This document shows, piece by piece, positions 42,559-50,058 of a DNA stretch of 64,000 bases (position 1 is the first letter of the stretch; each line of letters starts with the position of its first letter). Both the position numbers and the translations under genes were made by a program. The stretch is from Rhodoluna sp. (GTDB lineage Bacteria; Actinomycetota; Actinomycetes; Actinomycetales; Microbacteriaceae). The stretch covers positions 62,001 through 126,000 of the forward strand of contig NZ_JAHEDV010000002.1 in assembly GCF_024641065.1 (NCBI RefSeq). The letters run 5' to 3'. Below the pieces are notes generated by a model. It ran no database searches, was not told the DNA's origin, and worked only from the letters and a program-made list of their open reading frames with translations.

Positions 42559-43895
42559 ATTGAGAAGTTGACCAGCTCTAGGTTGGTGTGAATACCTGCG
42601 GCTAGTGTTGCGCCATCTTGAGGCTGAATGATCAAGAATGCCCCGGCACGACGGTTGTCGCGGTAGTCATCAAACGGCTGCGGTGTAGCCAACTTGATCA
42701 GAACGTGAGCAATGTCGTTCACTTCGATCTTTTCAGCTGGGTCGATAGCCAAAGTGTCGAGGTTTCGACGACCAATAACCTGCGAGATGATTCCCTGAAC
42801 GGTTGAGGTTCCGGTCTTCACCAACACACGGGCACCAGCTTCTGCTGAACGTGGATCTAGCCAGAACACCTCTGCCTCGATTAGGTTTACCGATTCAGGC
42901 AAGGTGTTGGTGGCACCGATGACGGCACCACGGGCAACATCAAACTCTTCGGCCAAACGCAGGTTTACCGACTGCGGTGCAAATGCGTGTTCAACGCTCT
43001 TGCCAGCAATGTCGATGCCGACAACCTTGGTCTTGAAGTTTCCTGGAGCAATCTCAACTGAGTCGCCTACGCGAATCTCGCCCGATGAAATCTGGCCAGC
43101 GTAGCCGCGGTAGTCTCTGAATTCATCTGCATCAACGCTCGGCGCCAAGCCACCCTGAGGGCGAATCACCAACTGCACCGGGAATCGGAATGCCTCGTGG
43201 TTGTTCTCAATTTCGTCGATAGCTGGCAGCTGCTCTAGCAGCTCAATAAGAGTTGGGCCTGAATACCAAGGGGTCTTGGTTGAGCGCTCAACAACGTTGT
43301 CCCCCTCAAGAGCAGAAACCGGAATAACGTGCACGTCATCCATGCGCATGCCGTTGGTGATTTTGGCTAGGTCGGTGACGATGTCGTTGTAGACCTGCTC
43401 GCTGAAGTCAACCAAGTCGATCTTGTTTACGGCAACAATCACGTTTGGCACGCGAAGAAGTGCAACCACAGATAGGTGGCGACGGGTCTGCTCGAGAACA
43501 CCCTTGCGAGCGTCAATGAGCACTACAACTGCGTCTGCAGTAGCGGCACCGGTAACCATGTTGCGGGTGTACTGAACGTGACCTGGGCAGTCAGCAAGAA
43601 TAAAGCTGCGCTCACTGGTTGAGAAGTAGCGGTAGGCAACGTCGATGGTGATGCCCTGCTCGCGCTCGGCACGAAGGCCATCGGTTAGCAATGCAAGGTC
43701 AAGACCGCCGGCCTCGCCACCGAAACCACGCTCGGCTGAGGTTCTAGCAACTGCCTCAAGCTGGTCAACCAAAACCGCCTTGCTGTCGTGCAACAAACGA
43801 CCAACCAAAGTTGATTTGCCATCGTCAACCGAACCAGCGGTGGCAAAGCGAAGAAGGGTTCTGGCCTGCGCCAAAGTCTGAGTAATTTCTGGCAT
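42555..43895 (-). CDS. cysN: Sulfate adenylyltransferase subunit 1 (GTPase)
   Basis: 446 residues, an EF-Tu-like GTPase: P-loop 'GSVDDGKSTLVGRLLHDSK', 'DCPGHVQYTRNMVTGA' and 'VAVNKIDLVDF'. It couples GTP hydrolysis to APS formation by CysD. There is no APS-kinase (CysC) fusion, which fits the APS-reductase type of CysH encoded nearby. Shares one base with cysD. Confidence 0.97.
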   Translation of the reverse strand: MPEITQTLAQARTLLRFATAGSVDDGKSTLVGRLLHDSKAVLVDQLEAVARTSAERGFGGEAGGLDLALLTDGLRAEREQGITIDVAYRYFSTSERSFILADCPGHVQYTRNMVTGAATADAVVVLIDARKGVLEQTRRHLSVVALLRVPNVIVAVNKIDLVDFSEQVYNDIVTDLAKITNGMRMDDVHVIPVSALEGDNVVERSTKTPWYSGPTLIELLEQLPAIDEIENNHEAFRFPVQLVIRPQGGLAPSVDADEFRDYRGYAGQISSGEIRVGDSVEIAPGNFKTKVVGIDIAGKSVEHAFAPQSVNLRLAEEFDVARGAVIGATNTLPESVNLIEAEVFWLDPRSAEAGARVLVKTGTSTVQGIISQVIGRRNLDTLAIDPAEKIEVNDIAHVLIKLATPQPFDDYRDNRRAGAFLIIQPQDGATLAAGIHTNLELVNFSI

Positions 43896-44809
43896 TAGAA
43901 GTAGCCCTCTTTCTTACGGTCTTCCATGGCTGCTTCTGAGATTCGGTCGTCGGCACGAGTAGCGCCACGCTCGGTCAAAGTTGAAGCAGCAACCTCAATT
44001 ACAACGTCTGAGATTGTGCGAGCTGGAGACTCAACTGCACCGGTGCAGCTCATGTCACCAACAGTGCGGTAGCGAACCAAGCGGGTCTCAACAACCTCAT
44101 CTGGGGTTGGCTCTGAAACCGGGCCAACCGCGCGCCACATGCCATCACGCTGATAAACCTCACGCTCGTGGGCGTAATACAGCGGTGGCAACTCGATGCC
44201 CTCGCGCTCGATGTAGCGCCAGATGTCTAGCTCGGTCCAGTTTGAAATCGGAAAGGCGCGAACGTGCTGACCAGGTAGGTGGCGGCCGTTGTAGAGGTTC
44301 CAAAGTTCAGGGCGCTGATTGCGTGGATCCCACTGACCAAACTCATCGCGAAGGCTAATGATGCGCTCTTTAGCGCGAGCCTTGTCTTCGTCACGGCGTG
44401 CTCCGCCAAAAACAGCGTCGTGCTTTCCGGCGGTAATTGCGTCAAGGAGAGGCAAGGTCTGCAGCGGGTTTCGGGTTCCATCCGGGCGCTCTTGAAGTAC
44501 ACCGCGATCGATGTAATCTTGCACGCTAGCAACTTCAAGACGAAGACCAAGCTTCTCTACAGTGCGATCGCGAAACTCGATTACCTCAGGAAAGTTGTGG
44601 CCGGTGTCAACGTGCAGAACCGGGAACGGGACCTTGCCTGGCCAGAAGGCCTTGGTTGCCAAGTGCAGCACGACAACCGAGTCTTTGCCTCCAGAGAACA
44701 ACAGCACTGGGCGCTCAAATTCAGCAACAACCTCTCGGATGATGTGAATCGACTCGCTCTCTAGGGTGTCTAAAAGGTCTAGGCGATTTTCAGATAGTTT
44801 TTGGCTCAT
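43895..44809 (-). CDS. cysD: Sulfate adenylyltransferase subunit 2
   Basis: 304 residues from ATG 44809, which overlaps the cysH stop as ATGA; the track start five codons upstream lies inside cysH. PP-loop 'LLFSGGKDSVVVLHLA', 'HVDTGHNFPEVIEFRD' and 'GGARRDEDKARAKER' are diagnostic. With CysN it adenylates sulfate. The protein ends 'RKKEGYF', the usual CysD C-terminus. Confidence 0.97.
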   Translation of the reverse strand: MSQKLSENRLDLLDTLESESIHIIREVVAEFERPVLLFSGGKDSVVVLHLATKAFWPGKVPFPVLHVDTGHNFPEVIEFRDRTVEKLGLRLEVASVQDYIDRGVLQERPDGTRNPLQTLPLLDAITAGKHDAVFGGARRDEDKARAKERIISLRDEFGQWDPRNQRPELWNLYNGRHLPGQHVRAFPISNWTELDIWRYIEREGIELPPLYYAHEREVYQRDGMWRAVGPVSEPTPDEVVETRLVRYRTVGDMSCTGAVESPARTISDVVIEVAASTLTERGATRADDRISEAAMEDRKKEGYF

Positions 44810-45543
44810 ATGTGCAGCCCGCATTCAGTCTTGTTGGCGCCGGCCCAGCGGCCAGAGCGAGGGTCTTCACCCTCGGCAACTGGCTTGGTGCAAGGCTCGC
44901 AGCCGATTGATGGATATCCGTTTGAAAGCAATAGGTTTACCGGAACCTTGTGCTCGGTGGCATAGTCGATTAGCTCGTCGAAGGTCCAGGCAGCAACCGG
45001 GTTGACCTTGATTAGGCCGTTCTTTTCATCCCAGGTTAGAAGCGGGGTGTTTGCTCGAGTTGGAGCCTCTTCGCGACGAACGCCGGTGAACCACAGCTCG
45101 TAGTTTTTCAAACTGTCGTTCAGCGGGTTGACCTTGCGAAGCGCGCAGCACAGATTTGGGTCGCGCGACCAAAGCTTTTCGCCGTGTTGCGCATCTTGCT
45201 CGGCAACGGTTTGCTTTGGCAAAACATCAACCACACGGATAGGAAGCGCGCGGGCTACCTCATTGCGGGTGGCGTGAGTTTCGGCAAAGTGGTAGCCGGT
45301 CTCAAGAAAGAGCACGTCAACGTTCTCGATTTGAGTTGAAACAATGTGAGGCAAAACTGCATCGGCCATTGAACAGGCAACTGCAATTGCGTCAGCCGAG
45401 AAGTTCTTGGCAACCCAAGCGATTACCTGCTCGGCGGTTGCCTCTTTGCCAGAAGCCGCGATGGCCTCGAACTCTGCGTTGCCTTCGGCAACCAAAGCCT
45501 GAAGATCTTCGGCGCTACGAATTTTTTCAACGGTCAAACTCAT
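44806..45543 (-). CDS. cysH: Adenylyl-sulfate (APS) reductase, Fe-S type
   Basis: 245 residues from ATG 45543, which overlaps the sir stop as ATGA; the track adds 11 codons. It is a PP-loop-fold reductase: 'VACSMADAVLPHI' and 'FLETGYHFAET'. Two cysteine pairs, 'LCCALRKV' and 'GCEPCTKP', are the [4Fe-4S] ligands that mark APS reductases as opposed to PAPS reductases. It reduces APS to sulfite using thioredoxin-type donors. This explains the lack of cysC in the cluster. Confidence 0.95.
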   Translation of the reverse strand: MSLTVEKIRSAEDLQALVAEGNAEFEAIAASGKEATAEQVIAWVAKNFSADAIAVACSMADAVLPHIVSTQIENVDVLFLETGYHFAETHATRNEVARALPIRVVDVLPKQTVAEQDAQHGEKLWSRDPNLCCALRKVNPLNDSLKNYELWFTGVRREEAPTRANTPLLTWDEKNGLIKVNPVAAWTFDELIDYATEHKVPVNLLLSNGYPSIGCEPCTKPVAEGEDPRSGRWAGANKTECGLHI

Positions 45544-47252
45544 TGCAATGCCTCTTCTTCTGCTCGGTGTGCCCATTCAGCAAAAGTCTCGTTGTCGAAA
45601 GAGTCTTCGTCATAGCGACGAACAACGCGCTCAACGTATTCATCCAAGTTTGCAGCGGTGACCTTTAGGCCACGAACAGTTCGGCCAAGGCCAGCCTCTT
45701 CGCGATCTGCCCATGCCAAACCGCCACCGAGGTGAACCTGAAAACCTGGCTCCATTCCGCCGTTGCCGTCAGGAAGCAACTGACCCTTAAGGCCAATGTC
45801 AGCTACCTGAATTCGTGCACATGAGTTAGGGCAACCATTGATGTGAAGGCTGATTGGGCGCTTCAGCTCAAGGTCGACCAGCTTTTTCTCAAGAGTGTTA
45901 ACGGCCTTTGCAGCGGTGTTCTTGGTGTCAACAATTGCCAACTTGCAATATTCGATGCCGGTGCAGGCGATGGTTGCGCGACGGAACTCGCTCGGGCGGG
46001 CCTGAAGACCCAGCTCGTTTAGTTCGGCAATAATCGGCTCTACGTCTTTTTCTTCGATGTCAAGCAAGACCAACTTTTGGTGAGCGGTAGTGCGCAAACG
46101 AGTTGAGCCATACTTTTCAAGCAGATCAGCCAACTGGCCGAGGATAGTTCCAGAAACACGACCAACCACCGGTGCAACACCGATGTAGAACTTGCCGTCT
46201 TTCTGCTTGTGAACACCAATGTGGTCACCAACAATCTTCGGAGTCGGAATCGACGGACCGTCTAGAAGCGGAGCATCGAGGTATTCGGTCTCTAGAATCT
46301 GGCGGAACTTTTCAGGGCCCCAGTCAGCCAGCAAGAACTTTAGACGTGCCTTATTACGTAGGCGTCTGAAACCGTAGTCGCGGAACAGCGAGCAAACTCC
46401 GTACCAAACATCTGCAACTCGATCTGCCGGAACCCAGGCACCAAGACGCTCGGCCAAGCGAGGCGCGGTTGACAAGCCGCCACCAACCCAAAGGTCAAAA
46501 CCAACACCGAATTCAGGGTGCTCAACGGCAACAAAAGCCAAGTCGTTAATTTCGTGAACAACATCTTGGCTTGGGTGGCCGGTGATTGCTGACTTGAACT
46601 TGCGAGGCAAGTTAGCCAACTCTGGGTCGCCAATGTACTTTTTGACGATGTCACGGATGATTGGGGTTGGGTCGATTAGCTCATCTGCAGAGATACCGGC
46701 GACCGGTGAACCAAGGATGATGCGTGGCACATCGCCACAGGCCTCGGTGGTCTCAAGACCTACAGCCTCAAGTCGCCTCCAGATCTCTGGAACATCTTCA
46801 ACCTGAATCCAGTGCAACTGAAAGTTCTGGCGGTCGGTTACGTCTGCGGTGTCGCGACCAAACTCTTTGCTGATTCCTGCGATTACGCGAAGTTGCTCGG
46901 TGGTTAGCTGGCCCGAGTCAATGCGCACGCGAAGCATGAAGTACTTGTCTTCAAGCTCGTGCGGTTCAAGAGTTGCGGTCTTTCCGCCATCAATGCCTGG
47001 CTTGCGCTGCGTGTAAAGACCCCACCAGCGAAAGCGACCGTGAAGGTCGGTGTCTTCGATTGAGTCAAAACCCTCTTTTGAATAGATGGTCTCAATGCGC
47101 TCACGAACCGAAAGACCGCCGTCGGCTGCCTTCCATTTTTCGTTGTCATTCAGCGGCTCTTTGCCGTCTACCTTCCACTGACCATTAGCTCGCCCTTCAC
47201 GTGGCGGGCGAGCAGCAGCGTGAGTGCCACCGGCAGGTGTGTTTGCAGTCAT
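45540..47252 (-). CDS. sir: Ferredoxin-dependent assimilatory sulfite reductase
   Basis: 570 residues. Sirohaem/[4Fe-4S] ligands are in 'CTGIEYCKLAI' (C-x5-C) and 'NGCPNSCARIQ' (C-x3-C), with two repeats of the nitrite/sulfite reductase ferredoxin-like half-domain ('TDRQNFQLHWIQ', 'TAHQKLVLLDI'). Length and lack of flavin domains match the actinobacterial ferredoxin-type enzyme. It makes sulfide from sulfite. AAGGA eight bases before ATG. First gene of a six-gene operon ending in fprA. Confidence 0.96.
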   Translation of the reverse strand: MTANTPAGGTHAAARPPREGRANGQWKVDGKEPLNDNEKWKAADGGLSVRERIETIYSKEGFDSIEDTDLHGRFRWWGLYTQRKPGIDGGKTATLEPHELEDKYFMLRVRIDSGQLTTEQLRVIAGISKEFGRDTADVTDRQNFQLHWIQVEDVPEIWRRLEAVGLETTEACGDVPRIILGSPVAGISADELIDPTPIIRDIVKKYIGDPELANLPRKFKSAITGHPSQDVVHEINDLAFVAVEHPEFGVGFDLWVGGGLSTAPRLAERLGAWVPADRVADVWYGVCSLFRDYGFRRLRNKARLKFLLADWGPEKFRQILETEYLDAPLLDGPSIPTPKIVGDHIGVHKQKDGKFYIGVAPVVGRVSGTILGQLADLLEKYGSTRLRTTAHQKLVLLDIEEKDVEPIIAELNELGLQARPSEFRRATIACTGIEYCKLAIVDTKNTAAKAVNTLEKKLVDLELKRPISLHINGCPNSCARIQVADIGLKGQLLPDGNGGMEPGFQVHLGGGLAWADREEAGLGRTVRGLKVTAANLDEYVERVVRRYDEDSFDNETFAEWAHRAEEEALQ

Positions 47253-47396
47253 CGAAGTGTCCTTTAGAAATGCGATTGCGAGGGCAGAAAATCCCCCGCG
47301 TCACATACAACTCTAGGTTGCTCTTTTGTCACAAATGAAACATTCTGTAATAACAAGTTCCGCGCCACAGAGCCGAAGTAGCCTCATTTCACGACT

Positions 47397-47419
47397 TAGG
47401 TTTCCTACCAAATCGGTAG
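47397..47419. promoter_or_regulatory. Overlapping palindromes in sir/chelatase intergenic region
   Basis: TAGG-TTT-CCTA (47397-47407) overlaps CTACC-AAATC-GGTAG (47405-47419), both perfect. They lie in the 202-base region between the divergent sir operon and the chelatase gene, 36 bases before the latter's ATG. A sulfur regulator, perhaps the Rrf2 protein at 36.6 kb, is a plausible ligand; not shown. The rest of the region shows nothing I can name. Confidence 0.45.
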
Positions 47420-47454
47420 ACTTGGCGGAACACCTTTTAGTTATTGAGGAACCC

Positions 47455-48246
47455 ATGGCAACCCTGATTGCGGCTTCGCACGGCACTGATAATTCATCAG
47501 GTGCTTCGGCAATTTCTGCCCTGGTTAAATCAGTGCAAATTACCTTGGATGCCACCCACGTTGGCCACCGAGTTTTCGAGGCTTTTGTTGACGTGCAGCA
47601 ACCAGACGTGCCGGCAGTTTTGGCTGAGGCAGGCAATGCTGAGCCAGCAATCATTGTGCCGCTGCTGTTGGCAACCGGGTATCACGTGCGACAAGACATC
47701 GCAGATGCAGCTTTCGAAGCTGGCGAGCACGTTTCAATCACCCCGGCACTTGGGCCAGACCAACGCATGGTCAAGGTTTTGGTTCGACGCCTCAGCGAGG
47801 CTGGTTACCAGCCGGGCGACCTAGTGGTTTTGGCGGTTGCCGGTTCAAGCGATCAACGAGCTCAGGCCGAGAGTGCGCTGGTGCAGTTGATGGTTGAAGA
47901 GGCTCTGGGGCGAAAAGTTGAATTGGCGTTTTTGTCGGCCGCCGACCCAAAACTCAAAGACCTGATTCCGAAGCTAAAGTTTCAAAACCCAAACAAGCGG
48001 GTGGTGGTTGCAACTTACCTTTTGGCCGATGGGTACTTTGCTGGCCTCACCAAAAAGTTTGGCGCCCATCTGGTTGCCGAGCCTTTGCTTGTTGAAGGCC
48101 AAACTGCGCCGGCAGAGCTAGTCGAAATCATTGTCGATCGCTTGACTGCCGGTCTTGCTGGCACAACCACCGGTTGCCTAACCGGCCTTAGAGGTGAGGC
48201 ATTTGCCGGCTGTGCTGCTGGTTGCAAAACTTCTTGTCGCGCCTAA
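47455..48246 (+). CDS. Sirohydrochlorin chelatase, CbiX/SirB family
   Basis: 263 residues from the ATG at 47455 with GAGGA upstream; the longer track ORF extends through the palindromic promoter. Two chelatase-type halves: 'LIAASHGTDNSSG' with the catalytic histidine and 'PLLLATGYHVRQDI' with a second one, then a weaker repeat ('VVVATYLLADGYFAGL'). The C-terminus is cysteine-rich ('GCAAGCKTSC'), perhaps metal-binding. It probably inserts iron into sirohydrochlorin for the sulfite reductase encoded divergently. Confidence 0.88.
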   Translation: MATLIAASHGTDNSSGASAISALVKSVQITLDATHVGHRVFEAFVDVQQPDVPAVLAEAGNAEPAIIVPLLLATGYHVRQDIADAAFEAGEHVSITPALGPDQRMVKVLVRRLSEAGYQPGDLVVLAVAGSSDQRAQAESALVQLMVEEALGRKVELAFLSAADPKLKDLIPKLKFQNPNKRVVVATYLLADGYFAGLTKKFGAHLVAEPLLVEGQTAPAELVEIIVDRLTAGLAGTTTGCLTGLRGEAFAGCAAGCKTSCRA

Positions 48247-48273
48247 CCGGTTCGTGCCCCACGAAGAGATTTG

Positions 48274-50037
48274 TTAGACGCTGAGCCCGGCTCCGTAGGC
48301 AAAAGTTGGCGAAGCCGTGTCATATGGCACATCAGACTTGCTCGCCAAGATCGCCTCCAGTGATGAAGGCAATTCAATTGGCAAACGCCCCTTGGCTAGC
48401 TTTGGGTTTTGCAGAACATCCATGAAGGCATTTGGGTTCGAACCAAAGTTGGCGGTGACCACTGCTGCAGCCTCGGCAATTTCGGGGAACACCGCTGCTC
48501 GGTCGAGATAGATGTCGAAGATGGTCGGAACCGTCTTGCAGATCTCAACAATTCGAGCAACTTCTGCAGACGGAAACTCAAGCGAGCCCGCGTGAAAAAT
48601 TGCTTCGAAGCCACCTGGGCGTGGGTCAAAGTGAGCATTTTTGCGAACGATTGCCAGGTCGGCTTCGGCAGGGTTGCCAACCACCTGGCCCAAGCGGCCA
48701 GCTTTGTCGGCGTCGAGCCCTTCGACATAAATTTTTAGCCCGGCAGGCAGCGGCAACTGAGCGGCACCCTCGGCAGCCAGCTTGAGCAAAACATAACCGG
48801 CCCGCTGAGCAGCCTCGCCAGCGGCCAGGAATTCAGGCTTGCCAACAATCGCATCGGCAGCAGCCTCATCAACAAAACGTTCTTCGTCGAATAATCCGAG
48901 AATGAACTTCTCAGCCAAAAGTTTTGCAGCCGAGTAGTTAATGCGTTCTTCAGAGATTCGACCCTCGCGAACCAATTCAACGATCAGCTCTGGGCAAGAT
49001 TCGCCACCGAACTGGTCAGAGCCGGCATTGATTGCCTTTTCAACTCTTTCGCTTCGACTTAGGTGTTCAACGCCCCAAGCGCGAGCTGGCATATCTTGGC
49101 CAAGAATATTGGCGTCGGTAATCAAGCCCCAGTCGGTGCAGATGATGCCTTCAAACCCGAGTTCACCCTTGAGCAAGTCGGTGAGCACGCCTTTGTTGAA
49201 ACCAAAGCCAACTTCTTCATACTTGGTGCCGATCGGTTGACCGTAATACGGCATCATTGCGCGGGTGCCAGCAGCGATTGCATCTTTGAAAGGCTCAACG
49301 TGATAGTCAAAGTTGTTGCCCGGGTAGACCTGCTCTTTGCCATATTCAAAGTGCGGGTCTTCACCATCAAGTTGCGGGCCGCCACCCGGAAAGTGCTTAG
49401 TCATGGTCGACACCGAAGACTTGCCAAAAACCTTGCCCTGAAATCCACGGATGTAGGCAGCGCCTACCGCACCCGATTGCTTAGCGTCTTCGCCGAAAGT
49501 CATACCCGAGCGAGCCCAACGTGGTTCAGTTGCCAAGTCGATTTGTGGGTGAAGCGATGCGTGAATGCCTACGGCGCGATATTCCTGACGAGCAATGTCA
49601 CCGAACTGTTCAACAACTTCAAGATCGCCGATGGCACTAAAGGCTAGCGATTCAGGCCACTGCGAGAATGCACCCGAACTAAAGAGTGCGCCTTGGTTTT
49701 CTGCAAAGGCGTGACGAGGGTCGGTAGAGATTGTCACCGGAACACCAAGACCTACCTCGGCCGCAATGCTTTGCAGCTTGTTATGCCAGCGGGCCATTTC
49801 GCTGCCCTGCTTTGGTACACCGTGAACATTAAAGTGAGTGATGCGCTTCTGGCGAATCAATTCTTCAGTGGCCACGCCCCAAGGCGAACCCGATGGCAAC
49901 AATTCGCCACCCGGGAGCATCGGTGCAATCTCGTGAAACATCAGGCCGGCTTTATCTTCGAGCGAAAGTCTCGGCAGCAAGTCGGCAACGCGCTCGGCAA
50001 CCGTTAGCTTCGGGTCTTGATATGGCAATGCGTTCAC
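48274..50037 (-). CDS. Glycoside hydrolase family 3 protein, compact form
   Basis: 587 residues, GTG start with AAGGAG five bases upstream. The GH3 barrel is intact: 'VTISTDPRHAF', 'SVSTMTKHFPGGGPQ' with the conserved KHFPGGG, and 'GIICTDWGLITD' carrying the nucleophile aspartate. A shorter second domain follows; there is no fibronectin-III tail. No signal peptide, so cytoplasmic. It is 21 bases after the larger GH3 gene, in one operon. Likely cleaves a beta-linked di- or oligosaccharide; specificity unreadable. Confidence 0.92.
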   Translation of the reverse strand: MNALPYQDPKLTVAERVADLLPRLSLEDKAGLMFHEIAPMLPGGELLPSGSPWGVATEELIRQKRITHFNVHGVPKQGSEMARWHNKLQSIAAEVGLGVPVTISTDPRHAFAENQGALFSSGAFSQWPESLAFSAIGDLEVVEQFGDIARQEYRAVGIHASLHPQIDLATEPRWARSGMTFGEDAKQSGAVGAAYIRGFQGKVFGKSSVSTMTKHFPGGGPQLDGEDPHFEYGKEQVYPGNNFDYHVEPFKDAIAAGTRAMMPYYGQPIGTKYEEVGFGFNKGVLTDLLKGELGFEGIICTDWGLITDANILGQDMPARAWGVEHLSRSERVEKAINAGSDQFGGESCPELIVELVREGRISEERINYSAAKLLAEKFILGLFDEERFVDEAAADAIVGKPEFLAAGEAAQRAGYVLLKLAAEGAAQLPLPAGLKIYVEGLDADKAGRLGQVVGNPAEADLAIVRKNAHFDPRPGGFEAIFHAGSLEFPSAEVARIVEICKTVPTIFDIYLDRAAVFPEIAEAAAVVTANFGSNPNAFMDVLQNPKLAKGRLPIELPSSLEAILASKSDVPYDTASPTFAYGAGLSV

Positions 50038-50058
50038 GATGACTCCTTCTTTGAGCGC

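Noticed and set aside
49063-49647. 194-residue plus-strand ORF inside the compact GH3 gene
   Set aside because: Shadow of the GH3 reading frame, no ribosome site and no recognisable motif.
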